Shown: in pieces, positions 56,949 through 64,000 of the stretch
Numbering within the stretch: position 1 is the first letter of the stretch
How the letters are laid out: each line of letters begins with the position of its first letter
The notes under the pieces: generated by a model
What the model saw: the letters and a program-made list of their open reading frames with translations, nothing else
Told to the model about the DNA's origin: nothing
Databases searched by the model: none
Assembly: GCF_040833985.1 (NCBI RefSeq)
Contig: NZ_CP162139.1
Coordinates: forward strand, 2,190,001 to 2,254,000
DNA length: 64,000 nucleotides
Source: Leptospira sp. WS4.C2
GTDB lineage: Bacteria; Spirochaetota; Leptospiria; Leptospirales; Leptospiraceae
Reading direction: 5' to 3'
Made by a program: the position numbers and the translations under genes

Positions 56949-58213
56949 ACTTGCAACGGAAGTTTAATCCGAAATATGGATCCCTTCCCCCATTCCGATT
57001 CCATCTCAATCGAACCATCGTGGTCTTTTGTGATTTTATAAGCGATCGGTAAACCAAGGCCTACTCCCTTCCCCGGTTCTTTCGTTGTAAAAAATGGATT
57101 TCTGATTTGGTTTTGGTTTTCCTTACGGATTCCCATACCTGTATCCGAAATGGAAACAATGGCAAACTGAGAATCGCGAGAGGACTTGAGCCCCAAAATC
57201 CCGGAGTTTCCTTCCATAGCTTGGATGGCATTGGTGAGTATATTTAAAAATACTTGGTGGATTTTTCCTGAATTGCCTTTTACCACTAAGGGTTGTGGGT
57301 GGAGATCTTTTTCGACCGAAATCCTGTCCCTAAGTGAATGACCAAGCATCACAAGACAGTTATCCAAAATATCATGTAAGTCAAAACGTTCCTCTACGGA
57401 ATTCCCGCTGCGAGTGAATTGGTTTAGGCCCTTGACAATCTTAGAAGTGCGCTCCACTCCTTCTTTGATCGCCTCTAAATACATTTTGGTTTTTTCCGAT
57501 TCTAGTGCGGAACCTTCTAAAACTCCTCGGACTCCGAAATACCCACCGAGAATAAAATTCAAAGGATTGTTGATTTCGTGAGCAATGCCTGCAGAAAGTA
57601 AACCTAGGCTTGCCATTTTTTCGGATTCGATCAGTTGGTTTTGTCTTTCCTTTAGCTCATCTAACGTTTGTTTTAGTTCACTCGTTCTTTCTTCTACAAG
57701 AGATTCCAATTCATGATTGTTTTGTTCCAAACGAGTTTCATATTCCGACCTTTCCAATTCGGCAGCAATCCGGCCTGAAAAAATTTGGAACAAGGTAAGG
57801 ATTTGGTCCTTGTTACGGATTTCTGTTTCAAAAAGACCCACAATCAAACCAATCACTTCTTTTTTGGAATTGAGTAAGGGAGAACCAATGTAACCTTCAA
57901 TATTCATTTCAATCAGAAGTTGGTCGAAGGGAAAAAACTTTTGCACCTCAGTGGGATAGTAACAAACAGAATTGTCAAACACCTGAGCACAAGGTGTATC
58001 TTTTAAGGAATAAGCCATGTTTTCGGCGATCACTCCGTTGGCTACAAGCGAGATCGTCTTTGATTCGTATTTTTCCTTATCAAAGATAGCAATGAAGGTA
58101 TAATCCGCCTGGATGGTTGATGCTAATTTAAGTGTAAGCCTGTCTAAAAACTCGGTTCCAAAAGTATTGGAAACGGCTTCTATAATGTCCGAAAGAAGTT
58201 GGCCTTGGATCAT
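56945..58213 (-). CDS. GAF sensor histidine kinase
   Basis: A 422-residue soluble kinase. A GAF domain (about 10-160), a coiled coil (LEQNNHELESLVEERTSELK), then MASLGLLSAGIAHEINNPLN with the phospho-acceptor His, and the ATPase with FLNILTNAIQAM, ISDTGMGIRKEN, FFTTKEPGKGVGLGLPIA. The stimulus is unknown. Its gene is paralogous in layout to the kinase at 17808 but lacks the long linker. Coupled to the single-domain receiver. Confidence 0.92.
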   Translation of the reverse strand: MIQGQLLSDIIEAVSNTFGTEFLDRLTLKLASTIQADYTFIAIFDKEKYESKTISLVANGVIAENMAYSLKDTPCAQVFDNSVCYYPTEVQKFFPFDQLLIEMNIEGYIGSPLLNSKKEVIGLIVGLFETEIRNKDQILTLFQIFSGRIAAELERSEYETRLEQNNHELESLVEERTSELKQTLDELKERQNQLIESEKMASLGLLSAGIAHEINNPLNFILGGYFGVRGVLEGSALESEKTKMYLEAIKEGVERTSKIVKGLNQFTRSGNSVEERFDLHDILDNCLVMLGHSLRDRISVEKDLHPQPLVVKGNSGKIHQVFLNILTNAIQAMEGNSGILGLKSSRDSQFAIVSISDTGMGIRKENQNQIRNPFFTTKEPGKGVGLGLPIAYKITKDHDGSIEMESEWGKGSIFRIKLPLQV

Positions 58214-58261
58214 GTGAATTTATTTCCAAAAGACTCTCAAAAGATCCATGGTCAATCGAAT

Positions 58262-58801
58262 TCAAGGTGCCGGGGAATCCGTCACAAGGGGGAGAACCGT
58301 TTTTTTCACATCGAGGAGTGGCCCCAGTTCGTAGATGGAATCATATCCATAGGCTTTTAAGGAGTTGTAGGTGGAAAGATTCAGGGATGCCGCAGGGCTT
58401 TTCGCAGCAAAGGCTTCCTGGTTTCCTTCAAAATTATTATTACAATAAATTAGGATTTTGGATTTTTTTTCCGGAATGATTTCAGCTAATGATTCTTTGG
58501 TGAACTCAGTAAAGGGAAGGTTCTTGGCTCCCTTTATATGTAAAAGGTGAAATCTATTTTCACTCCTTGCATCGAATAAAACCACTCCTTCTTCCGACAT
58601 CAATTTCAAAAACTGATCCTCTGTTAGGCGGTGTGTTTCCCTTTCCCCTTCGGACCGGTTGACAATCCTTTTGAACTCACCGTAATCAATCAGTTTATTT
58701 TCTATCGGAACAGGTTTTGTTTTAACCTTTTTCTTTTTGGAAGATTCCGAAACCAGGGGTATAGTAACAAGTACGAGTAAAATCAATACAAACTGCTTCA
58801 T
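58262..58801 (-). CDS. Exported rhodanese-like protein
   Basis: A 179-residue protein with a signal peptide (QFVLILLVLVTIPLVSES). The rhodanese fold is shown by VVLFDARSENRFHLLHIKGA and the active loop LIYCNNNFEGNQ with its Cys. Such periplasmic rhodaneses carry or sense sulfane sulfur; the substrate is unknown. ATG 58801 has AAGGAG 9 bases upstream, so I reject an in-frame extension of 38 codons. Confidence 0.8.
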   Translation of the reverse strand: MKQFVLILLVLVTIPLVSESSKKKKVKTKPVPIENKLIDYGEFKRIVNRSEGERETHRLTEDQFLKLMSEEGVVLFDARSENRFHLLHIKGAKNLPFTEFTKESLAEIIPEKKSKILIYCNNNFEGNQEAFAAKSPAASLNLSTYNSLKAYGYDSIYELGPLLDVKKTVLPLVTDSPAP

Positions 58802-58905
58802 GATAGAATCTCCTTCCAAAATAGACCTAGAGTGTATAAGGATGTCGTCGGAACTCAAACCTTTTTTCGACTTGCCAGGGGAATTAAAGGATTTGTGATA
58901 CAGGA

Positions 58906-59418
58906 ATGAGCGCACTTAGAGCAATTATTAAAACAAACAAAGGCGAAATTCGCATCGATTTGTTTCCGGACAAAACACCAAACACTGTAGCAAACTTCGT
59001 AAACCTAGCACAAAGGAATTTTTACAACGGACTTAAATTCCACCGAGTCATTGCAGACTTTATGGTCCAAGGCGGATGCCCCCTAGGAACAGGAACTGGT
59101 GGACCAGGTTATAAATTCCGAGATGAGTTTGATTCTAGTTTAAAACACAACAAACCAGGGATTCTTTCTATGGCCAATGCAGGTCCCGGAACCAATGGTA
59201 GTCAATTTTTTATCACCCATGTCCCGACTCCTTGGCTTGATGGAAAACATTCTGTATTTGGTTCTGTTGTGGATGATTCCGACCAAGAAGTAGTGAATGC
59301 TATCCGACAAGGGGATGTCTTGGAATCGATTACCATCGAAGGAGATACAAGTTCAGTGCTCGCAGTGGCAAAACCATTTTTGGATGAGTGGAACCAAATC
59401 CTTGATTCTAAAAAATAA
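58906..59418 (+). CDS. Cyclophilin-type peptidyl-prolyl isomerase
   Basis: A 170-residue cytoplasmic cyclophilin that isomerises Xaa-Pro bonds. [21 protein letters not shown] holds the catalytic Arg, [38 protein letters not shown] and [12 protein letters not shown] complete the active site. No signal peptide is present. It is divergent from the rhodanese gene and followed by the small basic ORF and a strong hairpin. Confidence 0.95.
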   Translation: MSALRAIIKTNKGEIRIDLFPDKTPNTVANFVNLAQRNFYNGLKFHRVIADFMVQGGCPLGTGTGGPGYKFRDEFDSSLKHNKPGILSMANAGPGTNGSQFFITHVPTPWLDGKHSVFGSVVDDSDQEVVNAIRQGDVLESITIEGDTSSVLAVAKPFLDEWNQILDSKK

Positions 59419-59458
59419 AGATTGATTCTCTCCTTTTGTTTTCGAAAGTCTAAAGATT

Positions 59459-59623
59459 ATGAAGACAAAAGGAAAAGAAAAACAAGTCTCCCAAATCAAA
59501 CTGGCTTCTAGAATGATTTTTTCTATGAAACCAACAAAAGTAAAACCCTCTAAAAAACTCTATTCTCGAAAGAAAAAACAAGACCATTCGGGAATAGAGT
59601 TTCTACTTTCACTTTTTTCTTAG
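59459..59623 (+). CDS. Small basic ORF with an internal hairpin, ArfA-like candidate
   Basis: A 54-residue ORF. The N-terminal 40 residues are very basic (start MKTKGKEKQVSQIKLASRM; later PSKKLYSRKKKQ), and the last ten are hydrophobic (GIEFLLSLFS). A 14-bp hairpin lies within codons 33-48. Ribosome-rescue factor ArfA of E. coli has the same plan: a basic YxRKxK core, an in-gene hairpin that truncates the mRNA, and a hydrophobic degradation tail. Similarity is by architecture and a short motif only. The alternative is a chance ORF over a bidirectional terminator; no strong ribosome-binding site is visible. Confidence 0.4.
   Translation: MKTKGKEKQVSQIKLASRMIFSMKPTKVKPSKKLYSRKKKQDHSGIEFLLSLFS
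59555..59602. terminator. Strong inverted repeat between convergent genes, inside the small ORF
   Basis: AAACTCTATTCTCG (59555-59568) pairs with CGGGAATAGAGTTT (59589-59602), 14 pairs with one G-T wobble and a 20-base A-rich loop. T-rich sequence follows on the plus strand (to 59620). It can terminate or mark processing of the cyclophilin and antiporter transcripts. The loop is larger than in typical intrinsic terminators. Confidence 0.7.
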
Positions 59624-59631
59624 TTCCCGAC

Positions 59632-61485
59632 TTACCTCTCCATCTCACTCCAGGGATCTCTACCCAATTCTTCTTCTTGACCTAAGTCCACTAACATCAA
59701 TCGTTCCAATTCCGCATTTCTTTGTTTGGCTAAACTCATGTACTGCACCCGGTCTTGCCTAAGTTCAAAAAGTTCATGGAAGGTCTCATCATCGTGTTTG
59801 AGAAAAAGATTCTTGGCCTTTTCTGCCGTGTAGGACCTTGTCCCAAGGAGTCTCAAAACATCCCTACCCATAAGGACAGCAGTTTCTCTCGTTTCCCGAT
59901 AGATGTACTGAACGCCCATTTCCTTTAGATCATAGGCCCCTTCTCTGTCCCCAGCCCTTGCCACGATCTTAATATTGGGATAGTGTTGGCTCACGTTCCG
60001 AATGAGTTCCGCCTGTTTTTCTGGATTGTCCAAAGCAGCCACAAGGACCTTGGCATGTTCGAGGCCCGCAGCTTCTAATAACTCCAAACGAGTGGCATCG
60101 CCAAAATAAACTTTAAACCCGAACCGACCAAGCATCTCCACCCTGTCTGCATCAAAATCTAAAATGGTAATTCCAATGGCGTTCGATCTAAGGAATCGAC
60201 CAAGCATGTTTCCGAACCGACCGAACCCACAAATGATGACAGGGTTTTCTTGTTTATGGATGTTTTGTTCCGTTTGTTTTTTAGGGATTTTGGATTCCAA
60301 AAATCCAAAAATGGTTTTTTCATATAACAAAAGTAAAATGGGAGTAAGGGCCATACTGACAGCCACACAAGCCACGAGAATAATGATGGTCTCTTCTTGG
60401 AAAAGACCCAAACCTTCCGAGTATCCAAAAAGTACAAAAGAAAATTCACCTACTTGAGAAAGTGCTAAGGAAAAATAAAGATTTTGGTCGAGGGGAAGTC
60501 GAAACACAAGGCCTAGTAAAAAAAGAACTAGGGCTTTCGTAAAAATAATCCCAAACACAATTCCTAAAATTTGGGAAGGGCTTTGCATCACTACAGGAAG
60601 GTCCATTGAGGCACCGACACTTAAAAAAAATAATCCTAACAGTAAACCTTTGAAGGGTTCAATATTACTTTCTAACTCATGACGAAACTCACTACTAGCA
60701 AGCACCACTCCGCCAAGAAAAGTCCCAAGGGCAGCGGACACCCCCACAGCTCCCATAAGAACTGAGATGGCAATGACAAGTAACAAACTGGCACCGGTAA
60801 AAATTTCCCGATTCCCTGATTTGGCAAGCAACCGAAAAAAAGGACTGAGTAAATACTTACCCACAAGAATGATCCCAATCACAACAGAGAGAACAACCAA
60901 GGTTCTCACATAACCAGGTAAATGTTCAATGAGAGAATGGCCATGAGAGGAAGTTGCCACATCCGAATCGCTTAACATAGGAAAGATGGCAAGGATGGGA
61001 ATCACTGCCATATCTTGGAACAAAAGAACAGAAAAAGCAGCTTGGCCTGAAACAGATTTCATGAGGCCCTTTTCTTTTAAAGTTTGTAAAACGATGGCCG
61101 TAGAAGATAAGGAAAGAATTAAACCAAGTGCAAGAGCCGGCTTCCATTGGAAACCGAAACCAAAAGAAAAGGCCGCAGTAATCACTGTGGTGAGGAGGAT
61201 TTGTAATCCACCAAGGCCCAGTAACCAAAATTTGAGCCGCCAGAGAAGGTCCAATTCCAATTCTAATCCGATGGCAAAGAGCATCATCACCACACCAAAT
61301 TCGGCAAAGTGTAACATATCTTTCCCTTCTGTTCCCACAAACCCAAAAACAAAAGGACCGATAACAATTCCGGCAATCAAATACCCAAGGACCGACCCAA
61401 GCCCGAGCCTGTTTGCGATGGGAACAATGATGATGGCACTTGTGAGATAAATCAGAGCTTGAATAAAAAAACTAAGTTCATTCAT
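59632..61485 (-). CDS. Kef-type monovalent cation:proton antiporter (CPA2) with RCK domain
   Basis: A 617-residue protein with about twelve membrane helices in the first 390 residues, including the LSLSSTAIVLQTL and ALGTFLGGVVLASSEFR blocks of the CPA2 family. From about 410 a cytoplasmic Rossmann RCK/TrkA-N domain follows (PVIICGFGRFGNMLGRFL, GDATRLELLEAAGLEHAKVL). This is the KefB/KefC architecture, in which potassium efflux is gated by glutathione adducts. ATG 61485 is preferred, with AGGTGG 5 bases upstream. It overlaps the KefF-like gene by 8 bases. Confidence 0.9.
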   Translation of the reverse strand: MNELSFFIQALIYLTSAIIIVPIANRLGLGSVLGYLIAGIVIGPFVFGFVGTEGKDMLHFAEFGVVMMLFAIGLELELDLLWRLKFWLLGLGGLQILLTTVITAAFSFGFGFQWKPALALGLILSLSSTAIVLQTLKEKGLMKSVSGQAAFSVLLFQDMAVIPILAIFPMLSDSDVATSSHGHSLIEHLPGYVRTLVVLSVVIGIILVGKYLLSPFFRLLAKSGNREIFTGASLLLVIAISVLMGAVGVSAALGTFLGGVVLASSEFRHELESNIEPFKGLLLGLFFLSVGASMDLPVVMQSPSQILGIVFGIIFTKALVLFLLGLVFRLPLDQNLYFSLALSQVGEFSFVLFGYSEGLGLFQEETIIILVACVAVSMALTPILLLLYEKTIFGFLESKIPKKQTEQNIHKQENPVIICGFGRFGNMLGRFLRSNAIGITILDFDADRVEMLGRFGFKVYFGDATRLELLEAAGLEHAKVLVAALDNPEKQAELIRNVSQHYPNIKIVARAGDREGAYDLKEMGVQYIYRETRETAVLMGRDVLRLLGTRSYTAEKAKNLFLKHDDETFHELFELRQDRVQYMSLAKQRNAELERLMLVDLGQEEELGRDPWSEMER

Positions 61486-62020
61486 AAATGCCACCTAATA
61501 ATTGATTGATAAATTTAGAATAACGGTTCGATTCTTTTTGTAAGTCCAGTTCATTCAACTGAAAAGTCCCTTGAACCAAAAATGGTTTTAGAAAATCCAT
61601 ACCGCAGAGTTCCGCCGTTCGACGAAAGGGAAGAAGAAAGTCCTCTGTTTCATAACCATGAAACCCAGTTTTCGAATACGCATCCTTTGACCCACCCGTT
61701 GTAATGACTTGGATCCATTTTTTTCCAAACAATTGGTTGCCCCCAGGTCCATAAGCCCAGCCATCCTCAAGCACCATATCAATCCATAATTTCATTAGCG
61801 GTGGGCAACTATACCAATAGAAAGGATGTTGGAATAAAATGATTTGGTGGTCCGCCAATAATTTCTGTTCTACTTTTACATTGATAGAAAAGTTGGGATA
61901 TTCCTCATATAAATCATGTAAGGTGATATTTTCCGAATTTGGGATAGAATCCAAAAGCATTTGATTGGCTTTCGACTTCTCAAGTGCTGGGTGGACAAGC
62001 AGAATCAAAATTTTGGGCAT
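61478..62020 (-). CDS. NAD(P)H-dependent quinone oxidoreductase, KefF/KefG-like
   Basis: A 180-residue flavodoxin-fold protein. KILILLVHPALEKSKANQ is the FMN phosphate loop, FQHPFYWYSCPPLMKLWIDM and the GWAYGPGG loop are hallmarks of the MdaB/KefF flavoproteins, and TTGG completes the FMN site. Such proteins bind and activate Kef antiporters and reduce quinones. Gene overlap with the antiporter supports that role. ATG 62020 (MPKILIL) is the family-like start; ATG 62044 adds eight residues. Confidence 0.88.
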   Translation of the reverse strand: MPKILILLVHPALEKSKANQMLLDSIPNSENITLHDLYEEYPNFSINVKVEQKLLADHQIILFQHPFYWYSCPPLMKLWIDMVLEDGWAYGPGGNQLFGKKWIQVITTGGSKDAYSKTGFHGYETEDFLLPFRRTAELCGMDFLKPFLVQGTFQLNELDLQKESNRYSKFINQLLGGIYE

Positions 62021-62121
62021 ACGGGACAAATTCACAAAATCCATAGATTGGTAAAACGTTAAAAAAAATTAGTTTTCCATTGACCTAGGTTGTAAATATC
62101 TTTCAGATTTCTTCTGTGACA

Positions 62122-63705
62122 ATGCTCTCGATTTTTTTCTCAACCTTACTATCTGAAGACCTGACTTGTATTGCCGCAGGACTCCTAGCCAAAGAAGGAA
62201 AACTATCCTTACCCTTAGCCATTCTCAGCACAGGACTTGGCATTTTTGTGGGGGATTGCCTCTTATATCTTTCTGGATACCTTGTTAGGCGAGGAATCGT
62301 AAAATGGAATTTTCTACTCAACCTTCAAAAAAAATGGGAAACCACAAATGTACTTACGAAATGGAAACTCCACTATAGAAAGTCGATTTTTCTATCTCGT
62401 TTTTTTCCTGGCACAAGGTTTCCCCTCTATTTCAGTAGTGGATTTTTTGGCCTTTCCTTCTTTTCCTTTTTCTATATCAGTTTGTTTGCTGTTACAGTTT
62501 GGACAACCATCTTTGTTTCTTTGGTTTATCTCTATGGAAATATAGTGAGTTTGTACGGGAACCCAGACCATTCGATTCTTTTGAGTTTAGCTGTCGGCCT
62601 AAGTTTTTACCTCTTTTACAGAATTCTACGCATTGCGATTGATTCCTCGGAAAGAGAGAAATTTTTTATCATACTAACAAAACTCAAACAATTGGAATTT
62701 TGGCCGACTTCTCTCTTTTACCTACCCCTTGTTCCCTATCTTTTGTATTTGGCTCTACGGTATCGGGGCCTTCGTTTCCTCACGGTTGTGAATCCAGGAA
62801 TACTAGCGTCTGGGATTGCAGGAGAATCCAAATCAGAAATTTTAAATCTTATACTGAGAGATACGGTCGCAAGTTATCTATTCCTTTCTAAGGAAGAAAA
62901 AGACCAGGAGTCTCGGATTCAGAATTGGATGATCCAAGAAGACTTAAAATTTCCCATTATCGCCAAACCAGATAAAGGCGAACGTGGTTTTTTGATCAAA
63001 AAACTACATTCTCTTGAAGAAACCTCCACCCTCCTCAAATCCTATCCGATGGATTGGCTTTTCCAAGAATATTTAGAAGGTCCCTATGAAGTGGGTGTTT
63101 TTTATTATCGTGACCCCAGAGAGAAAAAGGGAAAGATATTCTCCATTACCGATAAAGTTTTTCCCGAGATCACAGGAGATGGTATCCGAGACTTAAAAAC
63201 ACTCATCGCAAACCATCAGAGGTTTCGTTTCCAAAAAGTTGCTCATTACAAACACAACAAACACCAGTTAGATAGAATTTTACTAGCAGGAGAGACCATC
63301 TCCATTGGTTCCATTGGGAATCATATCCAAGGTTGTATGTTCCAAGATGGAAATCATTGGAGGACAAAGGAGATGGAAACTAAACTCATCTCCATTGCAG
63401 ATGGGATTCCTGGTTTTTATTTTGGAAGATTTGACATTCGATTTTCTAATCCAAGTGATTTTAAGTTAGGTCTTGGTTTTAAAATCATTGAACTGAACGG
63501 TGCCACAAGTGAGTCCACAAACCTGTATGATCCCAAGTTTTCCATTTTTGAAAGTTATTCTATTTTATTTCGCCAATGGAAAATTTTATTTCAGATCGGT
63601 TATGAAAACTATAAGACTGGTATTCCCTTATATCCTTACAAAAAACTCTATCATTTAGTTCAAAACCATAAAAAATATAGAGCGAACTTCTCCGATCGAG
63701 ATTAA
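62122..63705 (+). CDS. DedA (VTT) membrane domain fused to an ATP-grasp domain
   Basis: A 527-residue fusion. Residues about 1-165 are a DedA/VTT-type module (LLSEDLTCIAAGLLAKEG, GDCLLYLSGYLVRRG, IFLSRFFPGTRFPLYFSSG), a family thought to flip or move phospholipids. After a hydrophobic linker (about 190-220), residues 235-510 are an ATP-grasp ligase domain: PIIAKPDKGERGFLIKKL (ATP Lys282), WLFQEYLEGPYEVGVFYY, and RFDIRF...FKIIELNGATSEST with metal ligands Asp438, Glu457 and Asn459. The ligase substrate is unknown. GTG 62116 is an alternative start; neither has a clear ribosome-binding site. Confidence 0.85.
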   Translation: MLSIFFSTLLSEDLTCIAAGLLAKEGKLSLPLAILSTGLGIFVGDCLLYLSGYLVRRGIVKWNFLLNLQKKWETTNVLTKWKLHYRKSIFLSRFFPGTRFPLYFSSGFFGLSFFSFFYISLFAVTVWTTIFVSLVYLYGNIVSLYGNPDHSILLSLAVGLSFYLFYRILRIAIDSSEREKFFIILTKLKQLEFWPTSLFYLPLVPYLLYLALRYRGLRFLTVVNPGILASGIAGESKSEILNLILRDTVASYLFLSKEEKDQESRIQNWMIQEDLKFPIIAKPDKGERGFLIKKLHSLEETSTLLKSYPMDWLFQEYLEGPYEVGVFYYRDPREKKGKIFSITDKVFPEITGDGIRDLKTLIANHQRFRFQKVAHYKHNKHQLDRILLAGETISIGSIGNHIQGCMFQDGNHWRTKEMETKLISIADGIPGFYFGRFDIRFSNPSDFKLGLGFKIIELNGATSESTNLYDPKFSIFESYSILFRQWKILFQIGYENYKTGIPLYPYKKLYHLVQNHKKYRANFSDRD

Positions 63706-63768
63706 GATTGAATCACTAAAACAAAGCCAATCAATGACTTTCTTCCCAGTCGAATCAATCAACCTATC

Positions 63769-64000
63769 TCAAGTGAAATACTCATTTACATAAGGAATCT
63801 TTTTTCTCTCGACATATAAAAGATAAGTAGATAGAGAAAAGACAACTAAAGCCAAAAAGAAAAGAAAACCACCATCGTTTTGCACCACAATTCCTAAAAA
63901 AACAAAATGAGACAAAATAGCACCTAACATTAAGTTAAATCCCATAAGAGCTCCAAACCACACTAACCGAGGAATTAACAAAAACAAAACACAGAAGGAT
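63769..64000 (-). CDS. Membrane hypothetical protein, 5' end beyond window
   Basis: The frame is open from the stop at 63769 to the window edge, so the N-terminus is missing. At least 76 residues are visible, with two or three hydrophobic helices (WFGALMGFNLMLGAILSHFVF, GFLFFLALVVFSLSTYLLYV) and a polar end, ERKKIPYVNEYFT. The size and pattern suggest a small DoxX-like membrane protein, but this is weak. Confidence 0.5.
   Translation of the reverse strand, partial: SFCVLFLLIPRLVWFGALMGFNLMLGAILSHFVFLGIVVQNDGGFLFFLALVVFSLSTYLLYVERKKIPYVNEYFT

Overview
The window looks like chromosomal DNA of a Leptospira, most likely one of the saprophytic species. I infer this from the low to moderate GC, the frequent TTG and GTG starts, the many lipoproteins and Leptospira-type envelope families (LysM-FecR, OmpL47-like, LipL46-like, DUF1343/NamZ), the abundant GAF/PAS histidine kinases, and the gene order of the ribosomal/replication block. 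I see no rRNA, tRNA, CRISPR array, insertion sequence or prophage. Coding density is very high: no stretch longer than about 150 bases lacks a gene or a described structure, and many neighbouring genes overlap by 4 bases.

Layout. 1-4639: a partial GST, a NUDIX hydrolase, a LysM-FecR protein with an OmpL47-like partner, an MFS carrier and a 61-residue protein. 4640-10514 (minus): three exported proteins translationally linked, a lamin-tail-domain lipoprotein, a probable outer-membrane barrel and a phospholipase-D-fold lipoprotein. 10551-12392: uvrC. 12458-17822 (plus): a chemotaxis receptor, a signal-peptidase-I-like protein without its catalytic Ser and Lys, then a DUF2157/DUF4401/GDYXXLXY membrane module. 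17808-19559: GAF histidine kinase. 19657-25735 (plus): gap-pgk-tpiA-secG, an exported protein, a PAS kinase and an unusual response regulator carrying an anti-sigma-like ATPase. 25785-39441 (minus): a long housekeeping run rpsF-ssb-rpsR-rplI-dnaB-aspS-phoH-pgpH-ybeY-recO-argS-cinA. 39534-45503: envelope and TPR proteins. 45481-50101 (plus): a NifS-like enzyme, then a compact CHAT protease / exported protein / sigma factor / small soluble protein operon. 50238-53432 (minus): ychF, a membrane protein, an RluA-type synthase and a DUF2797 protein. 53436-58801: lipoproteins, a kinase/receiver pair and a rhodanese. 58906-64000: cyclophilin, a small basic ORF over a strong hairpin, a Kef-type antiporter with its flavoprotein, a DedA-ATP-grasp fusion and a partial membrane protein.

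Best candidates for undescribed biology: (1) the CHAT-sigma operon at 46624-50101, where a membrane-tethered caspase-like protease is translationally coupled to an exported protein and a sigma factor; (2) the 54-codon ORF at 59459-59623, whose coding sequence contains a 14-bp hairpin just before a hydrophobic tail, the architecture of the ArfA ribosome-rescue gene; (3) the catalytically dead signal-peptidase homologue at 14955; (4) the DedA-ATP-grasp fusion at 62122; (5) the lamin-tail/barrel/PLD export cluster. All functional statements rest on reading motifs by eye; no database search was run.
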